DNA from: an uncultured Paraprevotella sp.
GTDB lineage: Bacteria; Bacteroidota; Bacteroidia; Bacteroidales; Bacteroidaceae
Reading direction: 5' to 3'
NCBI GenBank assembly: GCA_944321565.1
Contig: CALULT010000001.1
Coordinates: forward strand, 60,512-124,511
Length of the DNA stretch: 64,000 bases
Shown piece after piece: positions 1-7,279 of the stretch. Below the pieces are notes generated by a model. The model did no database searches and was not told the origin of the DNA. It was given only the letters and a program-made list of their open reading frames with translations. A program made the translations under genes and the position numbers. How positions within the stretch are numbered: position 1 is the stretch's first letter; each line of letters opens with the position of its first letter.

Positions 1-2
1 GG

Positions 3-1514
3 CTGCTTTATGCCCATCCCGGGCGTTTCGCTTTCCTTTCCGCCGCTACGATGGAAGCCCTTCCTGTGGCTTTCCCCCTGATGGAAAAAGCCGGGACGAG
101 GGAAAGACACCGCCGGGGCATCCACGGACGGAGCTACAACGACGTATATACCGACAGCCGGGGATGGGTGTGGGCCGGCACGGCGGACGGGTTGCGCCTC
201 TTCCTGCCCGGGGCGGACACGCCGCGCAACTATTACACGGAAGACGGGCTGGGCAACAATTTCATCCATGCCATCGCGGAAGATGACCGGGGGCGGATAT
301 GGGTGTCCACCAGTTATGGCATCTCGCGCATCCTCGTGCAAGGCGGCCCCGACTCGCTCCTGTTCACTGCCTACCGCAGGGAAGACGGCACACTGAAAGA
401 GGAATACCGCAACCAAGACGTCTGCGTCCTCGAAGACGGGCGCATCCTGATGGGGGGCATGGACGGCTGGACGCTCTTCCACCCCGACAGCGTGGAGATT
501 CCTGCCTGCCATTTCCGTCCGTTGCTGACAGGATTATCCCTACACGGACAGCCGTTGGGCATCACCGCCGACTCCGCCGCCCGCAGTCCCTTGCTGCCCC
601 AAGCCCCTCCCTACGTGACGCACTATGAGTTCGACCATGACCAAAACTCCCTCGGATTCCATTTTTCCGCCCTCAACTATGCCTGGCCGGCACACACGTG
701 GTTCCGCTACCGCCTGATTCACGATAACGACTCCACCTGGTACATGGCCGGCACACAGAAAAGCGGCGGGCTGGTGGACGGAAAAGGCAACCTCCACCTG
801 TCGTTCGCCATGTTGTCCCCCGGGCACTACCGCCTCCAGGTCATGGCTTCCACCCGGGTCGGAGACTGGCAAGGGCAACCCGCCGAGTTGTCCTTCATCA
901 TCCATGCGCCGTGGTGGCGCACCCGTGCCGCTTACGCCTCCTACGCCCTCCTCACCATTTTGGCTGTCGCCGGCGGCACATGGCTCTATGTACGACAGTC
1001 CAAACGCCGCATACAACGCCAACATAAAGAAGAAATTTTGTTGTTGCGCATCCGCAACCTGCTTGAACGTTGCGACGACTACGAGCGGCAACGTGCCAAC
1101 GTGCCCGACGAAACGCCCGCCGTGGCGGAAGAAGAAAAGGAACAGGAGGAGCCGCCCATCAGCCCAGCCGACAGCGAGTTTCTCAACAAGGCCGTGTCGC
1201 TCGTGGAAGCCAATGTCTGCACCCCGGGCTATTCCGTGGAGCAGCTGAGCAAGGACTTGTGCATGGAGCGCAGCGGGCTCTATAAGAAACTGAGCACCCT
1301 GCTCGACACTTCACCCAGCCTGTTCATCCGTAACGTGCGCCTGAAGCGGGCTGCCGACTTGATTCTCGAAGGGAAGATGAGCATCACGGAGATAGCCGAA
1401 ACCGTGGGGTTCAGCTCCACGGGCTACATGAGCAAATGTTTCATCGAGGTGTATGGTTGCCGCCCGTCGGAATATGCCGCGCGGAAACGGGAAGCCGCCA
1501 ATTCGCCCGGTTAG
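3..1514 (+). CDS. Propeller/AraC-type membrane transcription regulator, 5' end outside window
   Basis: The frame is open to the left edge, so this is the C-terminal ~500 residues of a longer protein. Visible parts, in order, are two-component-regulator propeller blades (SRGWVWAGTADGLRLF, DRGRIWVSTSYGISRI), a Y_Y_Y-like domain (FRYRLIHDNDSTWY), one membrane segment near residue 300 from the first Met (YALLTILAVAGGTWLYV), a short charged coil, and an AraC helix-turn-helix domain at the end (MSITEIAETVGFSSTGYMSKCF). There is no histidine kinase or receiver domain between membrane segment and HTH, so it is a one-component relative of the Bacteroides hybrid systems (SusR-like layout). Such proteins sense a periplasmic ligand and switch on nearby polysaccharide genes. 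The GH31 operon at 2833-9757 is an obvious candidate target, but that is inference. Confidence 0.85.
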   Translation: MLYAHPGRFAFLSAATMEALPVAFPLMEKAGTRERHRRGIHGRSYNDVYTDSRGWVWAGTADGLRLFLPGADTPRNYYTEDGLGNNFIHAIAEDDRGRIWVSTSYGISRILVQGGPDSLLFTAYRREDGTLKEEYRNQDVCVLEDGRILMGGMDGWTLFHPDSVEIPACHFRPLLTGLSLHGQPLGITADSAARSPLLPQAPPYVTHYEFDHDQNSLGFHFSALNYAWPAHTWFRYRLIHDNDSTWYMAGTQKSGGLVDGKGNLHLSFAMLSPGHYRLQVMASTRVGDWQGQPAELSFIIHAPWWRTRAAYASYALLTILAVAGGTWLYVRQSKRRIQRQHKEEILLLRIRNLLERCDDYERQRANVPDETPAVAEEEKEQEEPPISPADSEFLNKAVSLVEANVCTPGYSVEQLSKDLCMERSGLYKKLSTLLDTSPSLFIRNVRLKRAADLILEGKMSITEIAETVGFSSTGYMSKCFIEVYGCRPSEYAARKREAANSPG

Positions 1515-1555
1515 TTTTTAAGAAAAAAACATCCCGGTTTTAGGATTTTTCAGGC

Positions 1556-1581
1556 TTTCCGCGCGGAAATCCCGCGCGGGA
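1556..1581. promoter_or_regulatory. Two adjacent perfect palindromes upstream of the SIMPL gene
   Basis: TTTCCGCGCGGAAA (1556-1569) is immediately followed by TCCCGCGCGGGA (1570-1581). They share the core CCGCGCGG. They sit 5 bp before the -7 box at 1586, where a -33 element would be expected and none is seen. Position and symmetry suggest an operator, though a terminator of the upstream regulator gene is possible. Confidence 0.5.
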
Positions 1582-1585
1582 ATGC

Positions 1586-1593
1586 TATATTTG
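1586..1593 (+). promoter_or_regulatory. Bacteroidales -7 promoter box
   Basis: TATATTTG matches TAnnTTTG. The expected start of transcription is near 1600, giving a leader of about 27 nt to the ATG at 1627. No TTTG -33 element is present at the right distance. Confidence 0.55.
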
Positions 1594-1626
1594 CCCTTGA
1601 TTTGTTTATCTAAAAAACCTCGACGT

Positions 1627-2328
1627 ATGAAAAATCGAATCATTGAATCCGTCATCTTGGCCGTGGGACTGGCCTTGGCGGGACTGTTTGTGTGCAACGG
1701 GATTTCCGACTTCTCCGCCCGTAGCCGGGTGGTGACCGTGAAAGGACTGGCCGAAATGGAAGTGAAGGCCGACAAGGTGACTTGGCCGCTCACCTACAAG
1801 GTGCTGGGCAACGACCTCGTGTCGCTCTACAACGAAATCAAGGAGACCAACAAGACCATCACCGACTTCCTGAAGAGCAAAGGCATCAAAGAAGAGGAAA
1901 TCAGTGTCAACGCGCCCGAAATCATCGACACCAAGGCCGACCGCTACAACAATACGCCGCAACCCTACCGCTACAACGTGACCACCGTGGTCACCGTCAC
2001 CTCGCGGCAGGTTGACCTGGTGCGCAACCTCATCAACGAACAGAGCGAACTGCTCAAGCAGGGCGTGGCCGTCACCTCGGGCGACTATCGCTACAACGTG
2101 GCCTACGACTACACCGGCCTGAACGACATCAAGCCCAAAATGATAGAGGAAGCCACGAAGAACGCCCGCGCGGCGGCGGAGAAGTTCGCCAAGGACTCCG
2201 GCAGCCGTCTTGGGGGCATCCAGCGCGCCAACCAGGGCCAGTTCTCCATCAGCGACCGCGACTCCAACACGCCCCACATCAAACGGGTGCGCGTGGTGAC
2301 CACCATCGACTACCTGCTGGAAGACTGA
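1627..2328 (+). CDS. SIMPL (DUF541) domain-containing envelope protein
   Basis: 233 residues. It starts with a hydrophobic N-terminal segment (ESVILAVGLALAGLFVC) that is either an uncleaved anchor or a signal peptide, so the bulk lies in the periplasm. The rest is typical of SIMPL/YggE-like proteins: VVTVKGLAEMEVKADKVTWPL near the start, the helix NEIKETNKTITDFLKSKGI, and the C-terminal VRVVTTIDYLLED. An in-frame start upstream (1582) overlaps the promoter box, so the ATG at 1627, giving MKNRIIES, was chosen. The molecular role of SIMPL proteins is poorly defined; some have been linked to oxidative stress or to membrane complexes. It appears to be a single-gene transcript. Confidence 0.88.
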   Translation: MKNRIIESVILAVGLALAGLFVCNGISDFSARSRVVTVKGLAEMEVKADKVTWPLTYKVLGNDLVSLYNEIKETNKTITDFLKSKGIKEEEISVNAPEIIDTKADRYNNTPQPYRYNVTTVVTVTSRQVDLVRNLINEQSELLKQGVAVTSGDYRYNVAYDYTGLNDIKPKMIEEATKNARAAAEKFAKDSGSRLGGIQRANQGQFSISDRDSNTPHIKRVRVVTTIDYLLED

Positions 2329-2370
2329 GCCTCCCGAAAGGATATACGATATGGATGCCTGCGAGATGAA

Positions 2371-2480
2371 AGTTTCAGAGCCTGGAACACCGAGTTTCAG
2401 AGCCTGAAACACCCAGTTCCAAGGCCTGGAACACCCAGTTTCAAGGCCTGAAACACCGAGTTCCAAGAGCCTGAAACTCC
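2371..2480. repeat. Five tandem 22-bp palindromic repeats
   Basis: Units start at 2371, 2393, 2415, 2437 and 2459, each exactly 22 bp, of the form AGTTyCAnrGCCTGrAACACCs. Each unit contains an imperfect dyad, e.g. GTTTCAGAGCCTGAAAC and GTTCCAAGGCCTGGAAC. Substitutions tend to keep arms complementary (TTTCA with TGAAA, TTCCA with TGGAA). Related dyads occur at 14612 and 56596. There are no spacers, so it is not a CRISPR. Confidence 0.85.
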
Positions 2481-2517
2481 ACTGTCGCCTGCCATCTGAT
2501 GAATGGATGCAGGAAAA

Positions 2518-2561
2518 GCAAAGGGGCAAACCGTTTTTTTTGCAGCGGCCTGCCCCTTTGC
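2518..2561. terminator. Hairpin between convergent SIMPL and GH31-operon transcripts
   Basis: Arms GCAAAGGGGCA (2518-2528) and TGCCCCTTTGC (2551-2561) enclose a 22-nt loop. On the minus strand the stem is followed by TTTTCC, fitting a terminator for the 60-aa gene and GH31 operon; it can also stop plus-strand reading. Confidence 0.6.
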
Positions 2562-2615
2562 CTTTCTACTGTTCCTCCTCTTTGCGAGGGGGACGGATAC
2601 ATTATCATTAATCAA

Positions 2616-2798
2616 TTACCACAAATCCCAAGCGTTGTCGCGGTTGGCATCCACCTCAAACGGTGCTGTCAGGGAAGATGCCTTCCCGCCGTAGCGGGTG
2701 CCTTCCAAGTTGGAATTTACCGATGCTTGCAGCATGGCGGCCGCGCTTTCCATTTCCACGGTCTCCACTGAGGGAGCCACATATTTGAGCTTTTCCAT
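2616..2798 (-). CDS. Small conserved-type protein, function unknown
   Basis: 60 residues, starting MEKLKYVAPSVETVEMESA and ending DANRDNAWDLW. The opening pattern K-Y-x-x-P-x-V-E-x-V-E/x-E-S is one I recognise from many tiny Bacteroidetes proteins of unknown role; there is no clear signal peptide or membrane segment. It lies 34 bp downstream of the GH31 gene on the same strand and is followed by a terminator-like hairpin, so it is probably the last gene of that operon. Being near-antisense-free and having normal codon use supports a real gene. Function is not assignable. Confidence 0.65.
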   Translation of the reverse strand: MEKLKYVAPSVETVEMESAAAMLQASVNSNLEGTRYGGKASSLTAPFEVDANRDNAWDLW

Positions 2799-2832
2799 TT
2801 GTTGTTTCTTCTTTTGTGTTATACGACAAGAC

Positions 2833-5800
2833 TTATTTCACGTATTTTTCACCGTCCACGACATACACGCCTTTGGGCAGACCACGGAGGGCATCGGCTT
2901 TGCGCACACCCGCTTTCACTTGCAGGCCGCCCACGGTATAGACATCCACGGGCTTGTCACCATCGGCTTTGGCATCCAAGACCTCCCCGATGCCCGTCAC
3001 GGTGCCGTCAATGGCAATCAGCAGGCGGTTCACCCGGTTGCCCGGATTCTCATCCAGCTTGATGTAGGCGCGGTAGCCTTTCATCGGCACCGACACGTCG
3101 GCCAGATAGAAGGCATTGTCGGAGATGAAGAACTCGCCGTTCGCGATGGTCATCGGGCTGTAGGTGCCGATGAGGCTCACGCCGTCCACTATCGCGCTGG
3201 TTGTCTCCGTGTTCGTCACGGCCACGTCCTCCAGCGTCAATTCCGTGGTGGCTGCTGTCGGTTTGACGAGGTAAGGCGTTCCGGCTTCGATGCGGGCGGC
3301 ATCGGTGAAATTCAGCGTGTAGCTTTCGCCGTCCTTCTCCACGGAGGAGAGGGCTTTCACTTCGCTGAACACGGCTTTGGTTTGTGCCTCGTCGAGGCTG
3401 AACGGCACACAGAACGTGTTCCACGTGTCGGCCTTCAGCGAGCGCAAGATGTGGACATCCGTCATGCCCTCTTGCCCGTTCGTGTAGTCTTTCTCTTCAT
3501 CAAGTTCCAACACGGGGCGGCTCACGACGTAGAGGCGGAAGTTGTCAATTTTGTACCACGTTTCCGCCGGGGCATCCGAGGTGGTCACCCCGATGGTCAC
3601 CGGCGTGTTGTCGGCTGCCACGGTAAAGTCGAGGCTGATGGTCTGCAGGGGATAGTAGTCGGTCATGCCTGCGGAGGGAACCTGGTCTTTGAAGTAAGCT
3701 ATGGCGTCATCTACATATAACCGCTGGTTGCCCACGCGTTTCTCGTTTGTCCTGTCTGGCGCGTGCATATCGACTGTCAGCCGATAGGTGCCTGCGGGCA
3801 AGGTGATTTGCTGGCTGATGTCGGCATTCTTGTTTTTGTCATCGTCCCATACGTAAAAGAGATAGTTGCCATCTGTGGCTAAAGGATTCTTGTCGCCACC
3901 ACTGGGGTTCACGCCCCAATTGGTGGTGTTGCAGTTCAATGTCCATCCGTTAGTGGAGCCGTTGTTTTCCTCGAAGCTGGGGTTCTTGATGTAATCCGTC
4001 GTGATGTCGGTCAGGCCGATTTCTTGGTCTTTGCTGTCCAGCACGATTTGGGTTTCCGAACCGTCATACGTCACCACGGCCTCGTACTGCGTGGTGTGCA
4101 GGTCGCCCGTCCCACGGCGAGTCGAAACTTTGACGATGCGGAAGGTGCGGTTTTCCAACATGCCGTCGAACTGTCCGTTACGTGCGCCGATGGTCAGCGT
4201 CTGCGTGTCGTCGTCCCAAGTGAAGGGGATTTCCGTATAAGCCCCGTCTTCGTAACCATAACCATCGTTCTCGTCCTCGTAGAGGGTGAAGCTGCCGTCG
4301 GCCCCCGGATAGACGCGGATTTCGAGGTTGTCCCAAGGTTTCTCGGTGGAGTACTGCACGTCCGGCCCCCATGGCAGGATGCTGCCGGCGCGGACGTAGA
4401 GCGGGATGATGTCCACGTTGGCCTGTTTGTTCACGGTCTGTCCGCCGTCGAGCGTTTCGCCTGTCCAGAAGTCAATCCACTTGGTGCCCTCCGGCAAGTA
4501 AACATCGCGGCCGGGCGCGGCTTCCTGCACCACGGGAGCCACGAGGAATGCGTCGCCGAACATGTATTCGTCCTTCACGTCGTAGCCCTGCGGGTCGCTG
4601 TTGAAGGCAATGGCCAAGGCGCGCATGAAAGTAGCGTCGTTCTTATACACCTGCCATGCCGTGCTGTAAAGGTAAGGCAGCATGCGGTAGCGCATCTTCA
4701 CGTATTTCAGGATTTGGTCGTAGTCGCCCACGCCGTCGCCTGCACTGCCGAACTGGTAAATCTCGCGCGGCGTGTTCGTGCCGTGGAAGCGCATCATGGG
4801 TGTGAACGTGCCGAACTGCATCCAGCGCATGTAGAGCTGCCGCCAGTTGGGGTCGCCGACGCCGCCATAGCCGCCAGTGAAGAAACCACCAATGTCGCTG
4901 TTCCAATAAGGAATGCCGCAGATGGAGAGGTTGCAGGCTGCCGGAATCTGCGCCGCGAAGTTCTGCCAGCTGGCCGTCACGTCGCCGCTCCAGGTGTTGG
5001 CCCCGTAGCGTTGCTGTCCGGCGAAGGCCGAGCGGGTGAGGATGGACACGCGCTTGCCGGCCAGATAGGAATCGCCCTGGGCTTCCGCTTGGCGATGACG
5101 TGTGGACACGCCGCCCACTTGCGCGAGCGGGAAGGCGTTGCGCAGGCTGCGCCAGGTGCGTCCTTCGCCGCTCAGGTAGTCCAGGTCGCTTTCCTTCCAC
5201 GTGGGATTCTGCCAAGCAGTGTAGTCGGGTTCGGTGGAGTCCATCCAGTAGGCATCGATGCCTTTGCTGATCAGGCCGTCATAGAGGAAGTCCCAATACA
5301 CGTCTTGCGCTTCCGTGTCATAAGCGTCATAGGGATTCACGCCGCAGCCCAGCGGGTAGCTATCCACGGGGATGAGTCGTCCCATCTCCTTGAGTTTGGC
5401 GTATGGCTTTGTTTTTGGCCCGAAGTTGGCCCAGATGGAAATCATGAACTTTGCATTTTGGCTGTGCACGTGGTCAATCATCTCTTCCGGGTTGCTGTAT
5501 GCCGGGTTAAGGAATTCTAACGCGTTCCAATAGGCATTGTCCATTCCCCAATATTGCCAGTCTTGCACGATGCAGTCGAGGGGCACACCCAGACGGCGGT
5601 ATTCGTCCACCACCTGTTTCACTTCGTCCGCACTGGTGTAGCGTTCCTTACTTTGGTAGAGGCCGAAGTTCCATAGTGGCATGAGCGGGGCTTTGCCCGT
5701 CAGTTCGCGCATGGAGGCCAGTACGTCGTTGCCGTCCTCGCCGCAGAGCACATAGTAGTCAATCTCCATGCCGGTCGATTGGAAACGGGTGCCTTCCTCG

Positions 5801-7188
5801 TTGTCCGTGAACGTGGTGGGCGAGTAGTTGTCCCAGAAGAGGGCATAGTTCTTGGTGGACTGGAAGTAGGGGATGCACACCTTCATGTTGTTCTGTGCCA
5901 GCGAGTGCGTCTGTCCGCGGCGGTTCAGGTTGCCGTCCTGAATTTGCCCCATGCCGTAAATCTGTTCGTCGTCCTCCAGCTGGAAGGTGCTGGTGATTTG
6001 GTAGCTGTCGAAGGGGCCGTCCTTCTTGGCGAGGAACGAGGTGCCGCCTGCCTTTTCGCGGAGCAGCTCGGCACCGTTGTAGCGGAGCACCTCCACTTGT
6101 CCCGTGGCGAGGTGATAGACCACTTTCACTTTCGACGTGCTTACGGTCACGGTCTTGTTCTCCGTGTCTTCCGCCACTTTGCAAAGTCCGCTTTGCGGCG
6201 TGTCCACCACGGAAAGGCTCTTCTTGGCGATGTCCTCCGTGTAGCCTTTCACCACGCGCACGATGTCGTCGGCATAGCACATGATGTGGACGTATTGGTC
6301 GTTCAGCCGGGCTTGGATGCCGTAGTCCGTGGTCTTGTAGGAATAGGTGACCACGGTGTTTTTATAGGTATCCATCGCGCCGCGTAGTTCGTTCAGCGCG
6401 TTGAAGGCAGTCGTGTAGTCCGTGGTTTCTCCCGTAGAGATGATGCCTTGTGCCACGTTGATGGCGTTCTCCACCGCCGTCTTGGCCTCCGACTGGACTA
6501 CGTCATCTTGGATGGCGGCCTGTGCGTCTTGGATGGCCTGGCTCAATGCCTCCTTGGTTTCCGTGGTCAGGCTTTCGTCCGTGTAACCCAAAGTTTCCAT
6601 CAAGACGGGATAGGTGGCAGCCGCCTCGTATGGGGCATAATAGCCAATGTCGGAGATGGTGGAGCTGCCGGTCGTGGAAGTCAGGCCTACGCAGTTGATG
6701 AACTCTTTCCCGCCTGACGAGAGTAAGATCGTAGGACTGCTGAAGTCCATGCCTCCGTTGATGGCAGGTGTGTTCTTCATGTCCCACAGTAGATAAGTGA
6801 TGCCGTTTTCGTCGGTCACGTTGTGATTTTGGGAATTTCCCGGATTGTTAAAGCCGTTGAACCACCAAATGACGTTGCCATTGGCATTCAAATCCGTGCC
6901 GCGCACGAGGAACCACTCTTGCGTGTTGTTGATGTAGTAGTCGCCGTCTTTCGACTTGTCCATTTGGAAAGCCGTGTTGTTTGTGTCTGTTCCGGCGTTC
7001 TGAATGGTGAACGTGTTGGCTTCATCGTCATACACGAACGTGTTGCCAAGACGGTCGGGTGTGGTCACATAGTCGCGGCAGTGGAAGCGATAGACGTCCT
7101 GCGCGATCATCTCGTTGGCGGCCAGTCCGAGCGCACCGAGCGTGAAGAGACGGAACAGGTAGCACCGTGGAAAAAAGGTTTGTTTCAT
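2833..7188 (-). CDS. Large secreted GH31 alpha-glycosidase with extra C-terminal domains
   Basis: 1451 residues, about 600 more than a typical GH31. Order: signal peptide (ending ANEMIAQ); ~250 unassigned residues including a helical stretch with repeated EA/AI patterns; GH31 N-terminal beta domain; the catalytic barrel with DCIVQDWQYWG, the nucleophile Asp650 in YWMDSTEPD and the acid/base Asp736 in WSGDVTASW; a DUF5110-like beta domain; a carbohydrate-binding-like jelly-roll region (KNPSFEENN ... YRLTVDMHAPDR); a module beginning KADTWNTFCVPFSL that is common in secreted Bacteroidales proteins; and a tail (YTVGGLQVKAG ... GLPKGVYVVDGEKYVK) like type IX secretion signals. The family cleaves alpha-glucosides or alpha-xylosides, and WMDSTEP is common in xylosidase/glucosidase-like members. 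Substrate is not predictable. It lies 91 bp after the second GH31 gene. Confidence 0.92.
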   Translation of the reverse strand: MKQTFFPRCYLFRLFTLGALGLAANEMIAQDVYRFHCRDYVTTPDRLGNTFVYDDEANTFTIQNAGTDTNNTAFQMDKSKDGDYYINNTQEWFLVRGTDLNANGNVIWWFNGFNNPGNSQNHNVTDENGITYLLWDMKNTPAINGGMDFSSPTILLSSGGKEFINCVGLTSTTGSSTISDIGYYAPYEAAATYPVLMETLGYTDESLTTETKEALSQAIQDAQAAIQDDVVQSEAKTAVENAINVAQGIISTGETTDYTTAFNALNELRGAMDTYKNTVVTYSYKTTDYGIQARLNDQYVHIMCYADDIVRVVKGYTEDIAKKSLSVVDTPQSGLCKVAEDTENKTVTVSTSKVKVVYHLATGQVEVLRYNGAELLREKAGGTSFLAKKDGPFDSYQITSTFQLEDDEQIYGMGQIQDGNLNRRGQTHSLAQNNMKVCIPYFQSTKNYALFWDNYSPTTFTDNEEGTRFQSTGMEIDYYVLCGEDGNDVLASMRELTGKAPLMPLWNFGLYQSKERYTSADEVKQVVDEYRRLGVPLDCIVQDWQYWGMDNAYWNALEFLNPAYSNPEEMIDHVHSQNAKFMISIWANFGPKTKPYAKLKEMGRLIPVDSYPLGCGVNPYDAYDTEAQDVYWDFLYDGLISKGIDAYWMDSTEPDYTAWQNPTWKESDLDYLSGEGRTWRSLRNAFPLAQVGGVSTRHRQAEAQGDSYLAGKRVSILTRSAFAGQQRYGANTWSGDVTASWQNFAAQIPAACNLSICGIPYWNSDIGGFFTGGYGGVGDPNWRQLYMRWMQFGTFTPMMRFHGTNTPREIYQFGSAGDGVGDYDQILKYVKMRYRMLPYLYSTAWQVYKNDATFMRALAIAFNSDPQGYDVKDEYMFGDAFLVAPVVQEAAPGRDVYLPEGTKWIDFWTGETLDGGQTVNKQANVDIIPLYVRAGSILPWGPDVQYSTEKPWDNLEIRVYPGADGSFTLYEDENDGYGYEDGAYTEIPFTWDDDTQTLTIGARNGQFDGMLENRTFRIVKVSTRRGTGDLHTTQYEAVVTYDGSETQIVLDSKDQEIGLTDITTDYIKNPSFEENNGSTNGWTLNCNTTNWGVNPSGGDKNPLATDGNYLFYVWDDDKNKNADISQQITLPAGTYRLTVDMHAPDRTNEKRVGNQRLYVDDAIAYFKDQVPSAGMTDYYPLQTISLDFTVAADNTPVTIGVTTSDAPAETWYKIDNFRLYVVSRPVLELDEEKDYTNGQEGMTDVHILRSLKADTWNTFCVPFSLDEAQTKAVFSEVKALSSVEKDGESYTLNFTDAARIEAGTPYLVKPTAATTELTLEDVAVTNTETTSAIVDGVSLIGTYSPMTIANGEFFISDNAFYLADVSVPMKGYRAYIKLDENPGNRVNRLLIAIDGTVTGIGEVLDAKADGDKPVDVYTVGGLQVKAGVRKADALRGLPKGVYVVDGEKYVK

Positions 7189-7234
7189 GATTGAAATGTT
7201 TAAAGGTTAATAATTGCTTGAAATTAGATGTGAA

Positions 7235-7269
7235 GCATTCCCCGCGCGGGGGCTCCGGACGGGGAATGC
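7235..7269. promoter_or_regulatory. Hairpin between the two GH31 genes
   Basis: GCATTCCCC (7235-7243) pairs with GGGGAATGC (7261-7269). No T-run follows on the minus strand, so it looks more like an mRNA-stability or partial-termination element inside the operon than a full terminator. Confidence 0.45.
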
Positions 7270-7279
7270 CCGAATAAGC

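Noticed and set aside
2371-2480. CRISPR array
   Set aside because: The repeats are directly adjacent with no spacers and are themselves near-palindromes.
2698-3720. 340-codon plus-strand frame opposite the GH31 C-terminus
   Set aside because: Antisense shadow of the GH31 tail and the 60-residue gene; no start context.
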